Part shown: one piece after another, positions 55,954 to 64,000 of the stretch
How positions within the stretch are numbered: the stretch's first letter is position 1
How the letters are laid out: every line of letters begins with the position of its first letter
Assembly: GCF_014230145.1 (NCBI RefSeq)
Contig: NZ_JACHVC010000013.1
Span: 496,001 to 560,000 of the forward strand
DNA from: Pelagicoccus albus
GTDB lineage: Bacteria > Verrucomicrobiota > Verrucomicrobiia > Opitutales > Opitutaceae
Length of the DNA: 64,000 nucleotides
Direction of reading: 5' to 3'
The notes under the pieces: model-generated
What the model was told of the DNA's origin: nothing
Database searches by the model: none
The model's input: the letters and a program-made list of their open reading frames with translations, nothing else
Program-made: the position numbers and the translations under genes

Positions 55954-56173
55954 GTATATTTGTTTCTTTAGAGGGTCTAAACTCGTCCCTAGGAAAGCAA
56001 TCGTAGTACCAATTTGCACTGGCTGCTCGTGAATTTCAAATTGGCAGCGTTCGTGCTTAACGAGTGCCAGAGGATCAAGTCCTCTCCGCTTTGCCAACCT
56101 ATTAAAATCGCCGCCTGCTACCCTAGTTCGACCAACTCGCGTGAACATCACGCGTTCTTGGATTCGCCGCTAG

Positions 56174-56995
56174 ATGATGAACATGTTACTTCGACTCATC
56201 CTACTACCGATTCTTTTCCATGCCTGCGCCCTTCTCCATGCAGACGAACCGGTGAAGCTGTTCATCTTGTCATTGAAATTCCAGACAAGCGAAGGATCGC
56301 ACGTAAAGGAAGTTTCGTGGGATGAAATTTCAAAACTACCCACTCACTCCGCAAGGCTTCCCATGGAAATCGACGAGGTAGAGCGAGAAATGACCTACGT
56401 CTACTTGTCCGACTTCATTGCGGAGTTCTCATCGGACGAGGATGTCGACTTCTGGCTCGCGAACTGCAGCGACGGTTACCAATCAAATTTCTCTCCGGCC
56501 ATCATCGAAGCAACAAACCCTTACCTCATCCTCACGGTGGAAGGACAGCCCTTGGGAGCTTGGCTCGCTGAAATCGGTCATCCCGAATGGGGACCCTTCA
56601 TAATCAATACCGAGAAGACAGACTCCTTGAGGGATCCGGGGCACAAGAACCCTTGGGGCGTGGAAGAGATCATCGCAACAAACCTTGACCTCGCCCTTTC
56701 CGAGCTGCCGGAACCATTTTCCGATCCAGACCATTCGCTCGGACAAGACATCTATCTCAACGCTTGCCTGTCTTGCCATTCGACCGATTCGGACTTGATG
56801 GGTGGTCATGTTTCAACCCGAAACCTCACCCTACTCAGCTTGTTCGCCAGCAACTCCGAGGAGTATTTCGAGAGTATGCTGATCGATCCGAGCGCCACTA
56901 ATCCGCTCGCCACCAAAATGCCAAGCTACGCCCACTACAGCAATGAGGAGAAAGAAAGCCTCAAGAGGCTTCTGACCGCTGTAGCCGGCGAATAG
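56174..56995 (+). CDS. Exported monohaem cytochrome c with molybdopterin-oxidoreductase-like N-domain
   Basis: 273 residues with a signal peptide (about 1-24). Residues about 25-170 contain LANCSDGYQSNFS, PYLILTVEGQPLGAW and EWGPFIINTEK, a pattern like that of small sulfite-oxidase/YedY-fold proteins (C-x-D-G-Y then G-P-[FY]). I cannot say whether a cofactor is bound. The C-terminus is a class I cytochrome c with CLSCH (198-202) and a candidate axial Met249 in TKMPSYAHY. Such fusions pass electrons from a periplasmic oxidation to the respiratory chain. It diverges from the cytosine-deaminase-like gene and precedes the TonB receptor by 149 bp. Confidence 0.75.
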   Translation: MMNMLLRLILLPILFHACALLHADEPVKLFILSLKFQTSEGSHVKEVSWDEISKLPTHSARLPMEIDEVEREMTYVYLSDFIAEFSSDEDVDFWLANCSDGYQSNFSPAIIEATNPYLILTVEGQPLGAWLAEIGHPEWGPFIINTEKTDSLRDPGHKNPWGVEEIIATNLDLALSELPEPFSDPDHSLGQDIYLNACLSCHSTDSDLMGGHVSTRNLTLLSLFASNSEEYFESMLIDPSATNPLATKMPSYAHYSNEEKESLKRLLTAVAGE

Positions 56996-57117
56996 CCGAA
57001 CGTAAATGCTTAGATCCAAGTATCCCGATTTCTGATACACGCTGCCGGAAGCGGGCACATATTTTGCTTAATCAAAAACGCGTCTACTCAAAACTAAACA
57101 GACTCCAACTGCCTGAC

Positions 57118-57134
57118 AGAGCCTAAGGGGCTCT
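57118..57134 (+). other. Small hairpin in the TonB receptor leader
   Basis: AGAGCC pairs with GGCTCT around TAAGG, followed by AAAA and then the start region eleven bases later. It could modulate translation or be a weak attenuator. Confidence 0.3.
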
Positions 57135-57144
57135 AAAATCGCCC

Positions 57145-59745
57145 ATGAAAATAAAAAGATGTCTAGTTGCGTCTGCACTGCTAAGCGGTGCAGCGAACTT
57201 CAACCTGCACGCTCAAGACGACGAAGAGGTTACAGACCTCGGGATCTTCATCTCTGAGCAAATTGCCGCTGAAGAATCAGATTCCCTGATCCCCACGGAT
57301 CGGACTGTGGATTCGGCGTTCTTCGACGACATGGATCTCGTCGATATTCCCAGAGCTATCACCGTCCTCTCCCCTGAAGCAATGGAGCAGTTTCAGATCA
57401 ACGACTTCGATGACTTGCAAAAAGTCGGAGCAGGCACTGAGCGTTATAATTTCTACGGAATTCCGGGAGCCCCAGTCCTTCGTGGTTGGCAAGGCGGCAT
57501 CTACTACAACGGCATGCTTCGACCATTCCAGAGAAACGAAATGCCTACCTCCTTCGGCTCGCTCGAAGCCATGGAAATAGTTAAAGGTCCCGCTCCCGCG
57601 CAGTACATTCCTAGCCACGTGGGCGGGTACGTGAACATGATTCCCAAATCTCCCTTCTTCGACGAGTCGCGCGGTTCGGTGACCTTGGAAGCAGGAAGCA
57701 ACGACCACTACAACGTACAGGTCGACCAAGGAGCCCCATTCATGCTCGGCAAAGCTCCCGCTGCCTACCGTTTATCGCTCTCAGTCCAGGATGCAGACTC
57801 CTACTGGAAAAACGTGGGTAATGATTATCTGTCTCTGTACGCAGCTCTAAAAGTTAAGCTCTCCGACAAGACTAGCATCTTCGCGGGAGCGGAATACTAC
57901 GAATTCGAGTCCAACGAGAATGCCGGATGGAACCGTCCGACTCAAAACCTGGTGGACAACAATGAATACGTCATCGGAGAGCCGCTAAGCGTTGTTCGCC
58001 CGGGCAACGGTGGCATCGCCGATCGTAACATCGTGGATGGCCTAGTCTGGGGATACGCTCCGCTTACCAATGGCAACTACGCGGATTTCCGAGCCCTGGT
58101 CGTTCCAGCAGACATCGTAGAAGCCGCAGGCCTACCAGCGGATCAGCTCGCAGCCCTGAAGAACATGGCTGACGCAGAAGTAAGAGCCGCCACCTACGCG
58201 GGCATGCCTGACGATGTAGTGCAAACCACTTCCGGTTATTTGTACACGCCAGAGTACTTCTTGGCGGGAGGAACTCCTTTCACCACCACCATCGATGCCG
58301 ATGACGTCCTGTCCGACCTCTCCGATTTCGCGGACTCGGAGGATATCATGGCATTCTTCGATATCACGCACAACTTCGATAGCGGCTCTACCCTAACCAA
58401 CAAGCTCTTCGTCGAGAAGATCGATACAGATAAAGTATCCTCTTACCAATACGCCTTCCGCATGAGCCAGGAAGTGGTTGACGATCGCATTTCTCTAACC
58501 AACGAAATCGATATTGGCGACTCCATGTCCTTGCTTCTTAACTACGGTGCTCAAGCACGCTTAACCAAAGCAAAGCAGCTACAGGATTTCTGGGTCGAGC
58601 CTATGGCGAGGCGTGACATCAGCTTGCCTACCATCAGCGCAAACTCAGTTTTCCTGTCTGGTTCTGACATCGATCCGCTCGCGGGAGGAAACAACTATTG
58701 GGGTGGAAATTTTGGAGCATCTGGACCAGGCGGGCATGCGGCAGAATCGGAGCTCACCCAAATGGGCTTGTTCCTATCTAGCAAGTTCGACATAGGCGAA
58801 AGCTTTTCCATCCTAGCAAGCGCTCGTTACGACAGTATCGACTACGAGGTCAGAGTACCCGACGAGCCCACTGACATTGAACAAAACATAGTGACTGGCG
58901 ATGATACCTTCCTGAACTGGAGCATCAATCCGTCCTTCAAAATCAACGAATCCCTATCGCTTTACGGAGCTCTTCAGGAGGCGACAACCTACGCTCCACT
59001 TCAAGGCGGAGCAATTGTTGGCGATCAGAACTTCGGCGAATCCAGCTTAAAGGAAGTGGGTATCAAAATGTCCGCTATGGAAGGAAATCTGTTTTCGACG
59101 CTATCGTATTACGAATGGGACCAAGCTTCCTTCAACGACATCACTGGCACCTCGGACCCCTACGAATCTGAAGGTATCGAATTCGAGCTGGCCTATGCCG
59201 CTACCGAGTCGACCACTATCATCGCTTCATTCAGCGATCGTGAAACAAGAAGAACCACCAGCCTTGGCTACCGCACCATGCCATTTGGCTTGCTCGATCC
59301 CACGGGAGCTGGAAACGACGAGATCGGCGTCGCCCTCGAAGGTGGAGCATTGCTCAACCAGTTCGCCAACGCATTTGGCGGGTTCACTCCGGAAGGCGGT
59401 TCTCCATCAGCGAATCCAGACCTGATCGTACCAGGCGCGCCGCAAACGGTAGTAAAACTATTCGTATCGAATACGTTTAACGAGAACTTCGGTGCCTCCA
59501 TCGGTGCCGTATGGAGCGACTCCTATTGGACCTCTTACGACCGAAACATCGAAATCGATTCATCGACCGTAGTGAACGCAAACCTCTGGTACGAAACCGA
59601 AGCTTGGAAGGCGATGCTAAGTCTGGAAAACCTAACCGAAGAAGATTACTTCCTCGGAGCGGATCCAAACTTCGCAGCGAACAACCTGCTGACCAAAGCT
59701 CCGGAAGACGTTCAGATGAAGCTGACACTGACAGTGCCCTTCTGA
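57145..59745 (+). CDS. Large TonB-dependent receptor
   Basis: 866 residues with signal peptide (about 1-23). The plug shows SPEAMEQFQINDFDDLQ, APVLRGWQGGIYYNGM, EAMEIVKGPAPAQYIPSHVGG and VNMIPKSPFFDES. The PAPAQY/GGYVN block replaces the usual LYG-x-x-A-x-G-G and is common in large receptors of Verrucomicrobiota. The barrel ends TLTVPF. It has no Ton-dependent signalling domain. Its transcript converges on the binding-protein operon and ends in a strong terminator. Neighbours include a small-molecule binding lipoprotein and ring-modifying enzymes, so it probably imports the same heterocyclic substrate across the outer membrane. Confidence 0.87.
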   Translation: MKIKRCLVASALLSGAANFNLHAQDDEEVTDLGIFISEQIAAEESDSLIPTDRTVDSAFFDDMDLVDIPRAITVLSPEAMEQFQINDFDDLQKVGAGTERYNFYGIPGAPVLRGWQGGIYYNGMLRPFQRNEMPTSFGSLEAMEIVKGPAPAQYIPSHVGGYVNMIPKSPFFDESRGSVTLEAGSNDHYNVQVDQGAPFMLGKAPAAYRLSLSVQDADSYWKNVGNDYLSLYAALKVKLSDKTSIFAGAEYYEFESNENAGWNRPTQNLVDNNEYVIGEPLSVVRPGNGGIADRNIVDGLVWGYAPLTNGNYADFRALVVPADIVEAAGLPADQLAALKNMADAEVRAATYAGMPDDVVQTTSGYLYTPEYFLAGGTPFTTTIDADDVLSDLSDFADSEDIMAFFDITHNFDSGSTLTNKLFVEKIDTDKVSSYQYAFRMSQEVVDDRISLTNEIDIGDSMSLLLNYGAQARLTKAKQLQDFWVEPMARRDISLPTISANSVFLSGSDIDPLAGGNNYWGGNFGASGPGGHAAESELTQMGLFLSSKFDIGESFSILASARYDSIDYEVRVPDEPTDIEQNIVTGDDTFLNWSINPSFKINESLSLYGALQEATTYAPLQGGAIVGDQNFGESSLKEVGIKMSAMEGNLFSTLSYYEWDQASFNDITGTSDPYESEGIEFELAYAATESTTIIASFSDRETRRTTSLGYRTMPFGLLDPTGAGNDEIGVALEGGALLNQFANAFGGFTPEGGSPSANPDLIVPGAPQTVVKLFVSNTFNENFGASIGAVWSDSYWTSYDRNIEIDSSTVVNANLWYETEAWKAMLSLENLTEEDYFLGADPNFAANNLLTKAPEDVQMKLTLTVPF

Positions 59746-59770
59746 TCTAAATATAAGATTTCTAAACCAA

Positions 59771-59804
59771 ATGGTCGCCTCAACGTGGGCGACCATTTTT
59801 TTTT
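59771..59804 (+). terminator. Rho-independent terminator after the TonB receptor
   Basis: ATGGTCGCC pairs with GGCGACCAT across an eight-base loop, with nine T. On the minus strand it could also stop readthrough from the convergent operon. Confidence 0.9.
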
Positions 59805-59872
59805 GCTAAGCCGCAACGCCTTCTTTCCTGGCACGGCGAGTAGTAGTTACCGCACGGTGACGCTTACCTAAC

Positions 59873-60886
59873 TTACTTAACCGGAACTCTAACTGCCTCC
59901 GGAAGAATCGAATAATCGATCAGATCCGACGCCCTCAATTCCTGTTTAACAATCTCCAAATCTCTCAAAGTCTCGATCGTCTTCTCGAGCTTCGACTCGT
60001 CAATCAATCCAAGCGATTCCCCTAGGCTTGCGTCTCCGAATACGACTTTGTACTCGCTCATGGCTTTATGACTGTAAGCGTTTAGCTCGTCCGTATTCCC
60101 ATTGTGTATACCAGTGAGATATTCGTGAGTTTTACTTGGGTCGCCTTCCATGTAGTCTTTCCAACCTCGCAGACTGCTCTCCGCAAATGCCTTTACGATT
60201 TCCGGATTCTCTTCCGCGAAAGTCGTATTCGTAATGACCACTCGCTCTGGACTGTAGTCCTCATCAGAGAGCAACATAACGCCGACCTCTACTCCTTGCT
60301 GCTTAGCAAAATATGGCTGACTGGTAACGAAGCACTGTTGGATGAAATCCGGATCTTTGAGAAAACGCTGAATTCCATAATCCAGCGGAATCACGCTAAA
60401 ATCGATTTGTTTCCGTTTTCTCAATACAGCCACAAATGCATTGCCTGGATTCACCATGATCGACTTACCGTCTAAGTCTTCCCAACTGTCAATTGGGTTC
60501 GATGCGTGAAACATAATCGCCTGCGGGTCCTTCTCCATATAGGCCGCTACCAATTGAACCGGAAGCCCGCGATCTACCCCGATAATCGCATCGTCAATCC
60601 TCCCCAAGGTAAAATCGACACGTCCCAACGCGACCGCCTGCAAGGGCATAACTCCCGGCCCACCTTGCTGGATCTCCACCTCGAGACCGGCCTCTTCGTA
60701 ATAGCCGTTGAGCAAAGCTTGATAAAACCCGCCATGGGCCGGCTCAGCATACCAATCTAGTTTTAGGGTCACCTTTCGCAGAGCTTGTCCATCAGCTTCA
60801 GCTTCCACTTCATCCGTACGATCGTTTGCGCATCCGGAAAGGAGTACCCCCAAACAGGTATTAAGGATCCACGCCTTCTTGCTCAT
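59873..60886 (-). CDS. THI5/NMT1-like substrate-binding lipoprotein
   Basis: 337 residues from MSKKAWIL, which opens a signal peptide with lipobox LSGC (lipidated Cys19). The ATG shares ATGA with the stop of the Rieske gene. KVTLKLDWYAEPAHGGFYQA, NGYYEEAGLEVEIQQGGPG and the RVDFTLGRIDDAI that follows match the THI5/NMT1 and SsuA-type periplasmic binding proteins, whose ligands include pyrimidines, HMP, taurine-type sulfonates and nitrate. The WYAEPAHGG block is closest to the pyrimidine/HMP type. No permease or ATPase of the matching ABC importer is in the window; it may lie beyond the right edge or elsewhere. Confidence 0.83.
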   Translation of the reverse strand: MSKKAWILNTCLGVLLSGCANDRTDEVEAEADGQALRKVTLKLDWYAEPAHGGFYQALLNGYYEEAGLEVEIQQGGPGVMPLQAVALGRVDFTLGRIDDAIIGVDRGLPVQLVAAYMEKDPQAIMFHASNPIDSWEDLDGKSIMVNPGNAFVAVLRKRKQIDFSVIPLDYGIQRFLKDPDFIQQCFVTSQPYFAKQQGVEVGVMLLSDEDYSPERVVITNTTFAEENPEIVKAFAESSLRGWKDYMEGDPSKTHEYLTGIHNGNTDELNAYSHKAMSEYKVVFGDASLGESLGLIDESKLEKTIETLRDLEIVKQELRASDLIDYSILPEAVRVPVK

Positions 60887-61842
60887 GAAACTCCGTAGCT
60901 TAGCCCCAATTCCTTCAACCATCTCCGATAGGCAATGGCGAGACGGTCGCAAGCGAGGTGCAACTCTTCCTGGAGATCCAGAGGCAAGAGCTCCGGCCTC
61001 TGCGATTCGACCGCAGGTTTGTCCTGACTGATAATTAGTTCAGACCACTTCAAAGCATCTTCCTCCGTCAGACCTTCCCTAAACTCTGACATGCCAAACA
61101 GCCAAGCCACAGTGGTCTCTTCATCCACAGGAGTAGCGGTCAAAACGGAAAGAACCTTCTCCTTGGAAAAGGCGGCGATTAAAGGTCGGTAGCAGAAGTA
61201 GTCATAACTTCGATACCCACCTACGCCAGAACCATCAGGGTTAGGTTGCCATATCTTTAAATCGCGAGCTACTAGTCCATTCTCCGTCATTTCTACGTCG
61301 TAGTCCTCAACTTGCGGCATATCTGGATCACCCAAAAAACCGGCGTGCAAGAACGGCAAATGAGAGAAATCAAGGTAGTTTTCGATAACTCTAGGAGCTT
61401 TTGCCCGCATGGGATGACTCGAGAGAAAAAGACCTAAGGTCTGATTTTCGAAGATTGGCAGGAATGGTTCAGGAGAGATAGGATCAGAATCGAGGCAAAC
61501 CCAAATGGCTCCATATTTCTCGCATGACAAATACGGTTGGGCCTTGGCCTTGGATGAAATGGCCCGTTTCGAATTTTGGGCCGGAATCCGCATACATCGA
61601 CCCTCCGAATTGTATTCCCAGCCGTGATACGGACAAACGATACATCCTTCCTTTAGGGTTCCAAGAGACAGTTTAGCTCCCCGATGGATGCACAAGTCCC
61701 TCCATACGTGCACCTTACTCGCATCCTTCCAAAGCACTAAGTCTTCACCCAGCACTGTTTTGGAAAGGACCTCGCCCTCACCTATATCCTTCGCTCGAAG
61801 CACTACGTGCCATTCGCGCCTCAATACTTGGTCGTCAATCAT
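60883..61842 (-). CDS. Rieske non-haem iron oxygenase, alpha subunit type
   Basis: 319 residues. The Rieske cluster ligands are CIHRGAKLS (Cys51, His53) and CPYHGWEY (Cys70, His73). The mononuclear iron site is ENYLDFSHLPFLHAG with Asn155, Asp158 bridging, His161 and His166. At about 320 residues it matches the phthalate-dioxygenase/vanillate-demethylase class (single-component oxygenase with separate reductase). Such enzymes hydroxylate or demethylate aromatic or heterocyclic rings using O2 and electrons. No reductase gene is visible; the exported cytochromes are in the wrong compartment. It precedes the binding-protein gene by a four-base overlap and follows the aldolase homologue by 77 bp. 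Confidence 0.88.
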   Translation of the reverse strand: MIDDQVLRREWHVVLRAKDIGEGEVLSKTVLGEDLVLWKDASKVHVWRDLCIHRGAKLSLGTLKEGCIVCPYHGWEYNSEGRCMRIPAQNSKRAISSKAKAQPYLSCEKYGAIWVCLDSDPISPEPFLPIFENQTLGLFLSSHPMRAKAPRVIENYLDFSHLPFLHAGFLGDPDMPQVEDYDVEMTENGLVARDLKIWQPNPDGSGVGGYRSYDYFCYRPLIAAFSKEKVLSVLTATPVDEETTVAWLFGMSEFREGLTEEDALKWSELIISQDKPAVESQRPELLPLDLQEELHLACDRLAIAYRRWLKELGLSYGVS

Positions 61843-61919
61843 TCTAGTATCTAAATTCGAGCCGAAAACGCGCCAATGCGTGCACCGAAAAACGTAGCTC
61901 CATGAAAGTGTTCAGCTCC

Positions 61920-62591
61920 TCAAGCTCTGTATTTCCAAGAGTAGTACTCCCATGCTCGAGCAGCCTCTGCTTGATGCCAGGAGCGACGACTTTCGAGTTC
62001 ACTTTCGCTCCACTCAGCGAGATTCATCGAAGCCGCCTTCAGATCCATAGAGATCCTAGCCGCCTCTTCCAAATAGATCGCCTTTACTACTGCTTGGGAA
62101 ATAGAATCCCCAACCGAAAAGCCGCCATTTCCCTTGAGGAGCAAAGCCGTATTGGCACCCAATGACTGAACAACACGGTTTCCTTTCTCTTCATTCGAAA
62201 TCAAATCGCCGAATTCGCAGAAGGGAATCTTGTCTCCCAGCATCAATCCAAATCCATGCGACAATATCAACTCGTCGCCTGTTACGCCATAGGAAACAAT
62301 ATACCGAGAATGCGTCCGACAAATTGAATTAACGTCGGGTCTCGCAGCGTAGACCGCTAAGTGCATCGGCGACTCCAGAGGAGCTGGAAGCGTTCCGTCA
62401 TCAAGTCTCTCTCCCGTATCAGAAAAAAGGATATGCAACGAATTGGCTGCAGACATACCCGGACCTTTGGCAGGAGTAATTGCAATTCGCCCATCCCTTA
62501 GCCTTACGCTGAGATGCCCAAACCCCTCCGTCAGACCATGGCCCTCCATGATCTGTAGAGCGGTACTAAAATCTTTCAGCCACTGCTCCAT
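61920..62591 (-). CDS. Class II aldolase/adducin-family protein with altered metal ligands
   Basis: 223 residues with the full fold outline: GFGHLSVRLRDGRIAITPAK, LESPMHLAVYAARPDVNSI, and GGFSVGDSISQAVVKAIYLEE near the end. In the usual family pattern the metal is bound by a His-x-His pair and a later His-Gly. Here the pair reads RTH (first His replaced by Arg), and the later block reads KGNGG (His replaced by Asn). Glu of the LESPMHLA block is kept. I recall a branch with such substitutions among proteins from aromatic-acid degradation, possibly decarboxylases, but I cannot confirm it. The gene lies between DUF1989 and the Rieske gene, so it may act after the oxygenation step. Confidence 0.75.
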   Translation of the reverse strand: MEQWLKDFSTALQIMEGHGLTEGFGHLSVRLRDGRIAITPAKGPGMSAANSLHILFSDTGERLDDGTLPAPLESPMHLAVYAARPDVNSICRTHSRYIVSYGVTGDELILSHGFGLMLGDKIPFCEFGDLISNEEKGNRVVQSLGANTALLLKGNGGFSVGDSISQAVVKAIYLEEAARISMDLKAASMNLAEWSESELESRRSWHQAEAARAWEYYSWKYRA

Positions 62592-62604
62592 TCCATGCCA
62601 CCTA

Positions 62605-63228
62605 TTATTCGGGCCTCCAAACTCGTAACATCATCGCAGTACATTCCCAGCCATTCGTAGGCGTCTGATCTTGAGGACAGGCCGATAACGCGACTAAAGC
62701 GTCCAGCTCGCAGGAGAGGAGGATCCGAGATCCAGGGCCGTGCTCAGGTGCCTCATAGACTATCTTTCCGTCAGATTCTATCCTGTTGTTCATGAATAAA
62801 TTAACAGCCATTTCCGCTCTAGCTACACAAGCTTCCCCAAGCTCGCTTAGTGACTCTTTGATATTCTCCAGACAACTGCGGTGGTCATGAATTCCGTACC
62901 GCGTAACGTAAGCTTCGTGATCGCAGCAAGGCACTAGAATATCGTGAATCCCGACATCATCCTCCAAAACGCGAAATAGGATTCTACGTTTGTTGGTCGC
63001 GAGGACGCTGCCCACTCGCAGGGCTACACTCCAATTTTGTGTCAAGGTGTGAGCGGGGGAGAAATACTCTTCTTCAGAACCTGACACCCAAGCCATCAGA
63101 TCTCCAACTTGCTTCCCTTCGAGATCTATGACTTCAAGCCTATCTCCAGCAGCCACCTTTACTGCTTTCCCGTGGCTGGCCGGAACTATAATTTCTACAA
63201 TCTTTTTGTATCCATCCATCGCTAACAA
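62605..63228 (-). CDS. DUF1989 (urea carboxylase-associated) family protein
   Basis: 207 residues. Start is TTG: GGAGG lies eight bases before it, while the next ATG three codons later has no well-placed ribosome site. LEVIDLEGKQVGDLMAW, the LVPCCDHE that opens the next block and HDHRSCLENI are the DUF1989 signatures; a conserved Cys/His/Asp set suggests metal or ligand binding. Family members accompany urea carboxylase, guanidine and other nitrogen-compound catabolism, but no reaction is settled. It is coupled to the enamidase-like gene by a four-base gap and to the aldolase gene by 13 bp. Confidence 0.8.
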   Translation of the reverse strand: MLAMDGYKKIVEIIVPASHGKAVKVAAGDRLEVIDLEGKQVGDLMAWVSGSEEEYFSPAHTLTQNWSVALRVGSVLATNKRRILFRVLEDDVGIHDILVPCCDHEAYVTRYGIHDHRSCLENIKESLSELGEACVARAEMAVNLFMNNRIESDGKIVYEAPEHGPGSRILLSCELDALVALSACPQDQTPTNGWECTAMMLRVWRPE

Positions 63229-63232
63229 ATAC

Positions 63233-64000
63233 CTAGCCTCCTTTTTCTATAAGGGCGAGATTCCTGGCCAATGGCGTATTCCGACTCCTGCCTACCCGCC
63301 ATAATCCATCGATCAAAACGCCTGATATTCCAGGGAGGTCTCCACCTTTCATCGCAGAAATGGCATCTTCAAAAGCTGAACCGCTTGGAGCATCGATGAT
63401 AAGCAAATCCGCTTCCTTGCCTACTGCAATTTCACCCGTGTTTTGCCGAAGCATCTTCGCATTCAAGCCCGTAGCCATAGCCCACGTGTGATCGGGATCC
63501 AACTTTCCAAGGGCACACAACTCCACTACAGATTTCAAAGTTCCGAGAGGCATTACACCCGTCCCCGTCGGAGTGTCCGAGGACATCAAAACTTGGTTGA
63601 GCTTTCCTTCTCTTTCAGCGAACTCCAAAACCTTCAAGGCAGACCTTAAATTTCCCGCCTGGGAGATCTGAAAGTACATTTCATTCGATTCGCATATCAG
63701 CTTCTCTAGGTCCGCCTCAGGCAAGGCCGTTGTCCCCCCATTTACGTGGCCGGCAACATCTACGCCCAAACTTAAAAGATCATCGGCAGTTATGGCCCGG
63801 CTTCCGGGGATAGACACTCCGCCAGTATGCGACATAACAACGAACCCCTCGTCCTTCGCAGATTTCACCAGCGGAGCGGCGTCTCGATTTTCAGAGAATG
63901 ACCCAAATCCCATTTTTGCCAGCCAGACACCTTGGCTCCTAAGCTCAGCAAAATCCTCAGCGACCAACCCCGGTTCTAGAATAACCGATCCTGCATGAAT
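63233..64000 (-). CDS. Enamidase-like amidohydrolase, N-terminus beyond the window
   Basis: Partial: the frame is open to the right edge, so the start and the first HxH metal motif are missing. About 255 residues are visible. The visible part closely follows enamidase (Eubacterium barkeri, nicotinate fermentation): VMSHTGGVSIPGS, GVDVAGHVNGGTTALP, SSDTPTGTGVMPLGTL, GKEADLLIIDAPSGS and GGDLPGISGVLIDG. Enamidase hydrolyses the ring C-N bond of 1,4,5,6-tetrahydro-6-oxonicotinate with a zinc or iron centre. The His of SHTGG, His of GHVNG and Asp of SSDTP are the probable metal ligands. This points to opening of a cyclic enamide or lactam ring in this cluster. The comparison is from memory of the family; identity of the actual substrate is not shown. 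Confidence 0.78.
   Translation of the reverse strand: MHAGSVILEPGLVAEDFAELRSQGVWLAKMGFGSFSENRDAAPLVKSAKDEGFVVMSHTGGVSIPGSRAITADDLLSLGVDVAGHVNGGTTALPEADLEKLICESNEMYFQISQAGNLRSALKVLEFAEREGKLNQVLMSSDTPTGTGVMPLGTLKSVVELCALGKLDPDHTWAMATGLNAKMLRQNTGEIAVGKEADLLIIDAPSGSAFEDAISAMKGGDLPGISGVLIDGLWRVGRSRNTPLARNLALIEKGG

Noticed and set aside
55954-56148. Extra 65 codons at the front of the cytosine-deaminase-like protein
   Set aside because: They are open in frame but do not look like part of the family domain and would remove the promoter space to the divergent cytochrome gene. Kept only as an alternative start.

Overview
This looks like a chromosomal stretch of a Gram-negative, aerobic bacterium. Seven TonB-dependent outer-membrane receptors, several lipoproteins with Gly-Cys lipoboxes, two RND tripartite pumps and a cytochrome bd oxidase show a double membrane and respiration. 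The style of the receptors, the PepSY proteins and the moderate GC content suggest Verrucomicrobiota, probably the Opitutae lineage. That placement is inference; no rRNA or tRNA gene was seen. There are no insertion sequences, phage genes or CRISPR arrays. Genes are tightly packed, with many ATGA/GTGA stop-start overlaps.

Left third (1-31500), metals and respiration. A decayed flavodoxin remnant sits at the edge. A zinc-type module follows: a minus-strand set (MerC-like protein, LolD/MacB-type ABC pair, His-rich lipoprotein, DUF3299 protein) and a second minus-strand set (ZnuD-like His/Glu-rich TonB receptor, COG0523 GTPase, exported nuclease/phosphatase-like protein). The first gene of each set is preceded by the same 29-bp sequence with TTGC/GCAA half-sites, a candidate zinc-responsive operator. 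Between the sets lie an M1 metalloprotease and a DUF6702 protein. Next come a cobalamin riboswitch in front of an AspT/YidE-type transporter, cydAB, a ferredoxin, a DUF3793 protein, three TonB receptors, a cytochrome c, an MFS exporter, and a siderophore-type receptor followed by two PepSY membrane proteins.

Middle (31700-50740), detoxification and efflux. The arsenic operon is arsC, a 58-residue protein with two Cys-Cys pairs, a CSCSS-motif permease and an ACR3 pump. An RND operon with a divergent TetR regulator follows. Then a MarR regulator diverges from a run of co-directional genes: siderophore-interacting flavoprotein, tannase-like esterase fused to an HbpS/GlcG domain, an SDR lacking the Tyr/Lys pair, and a second complete RND system.

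Right third (50760-64000), a probable catabolic locus for a nitrogen heterocycle. It contains a RidA-like protein, two amidohydrolases of the cytosine-deaminase/chlorohydrolase type, DUF2165, a 5'-nucleotidase-like protein, a cytochrome c, a TonB receptor, a THI5/NMT1-type binding lipoprotein, a Rieske oxygenase, a class II aldolase homologue with altered metal ligands, a DUF1989 protein and the C-terminal part of an enamidase-like amidohydrolase cut by the right edge. Together these could import, oxidise and open a pyridine- or pyrimidine-like ring. This is the part of the window I consider most likely to be an undescribed system.
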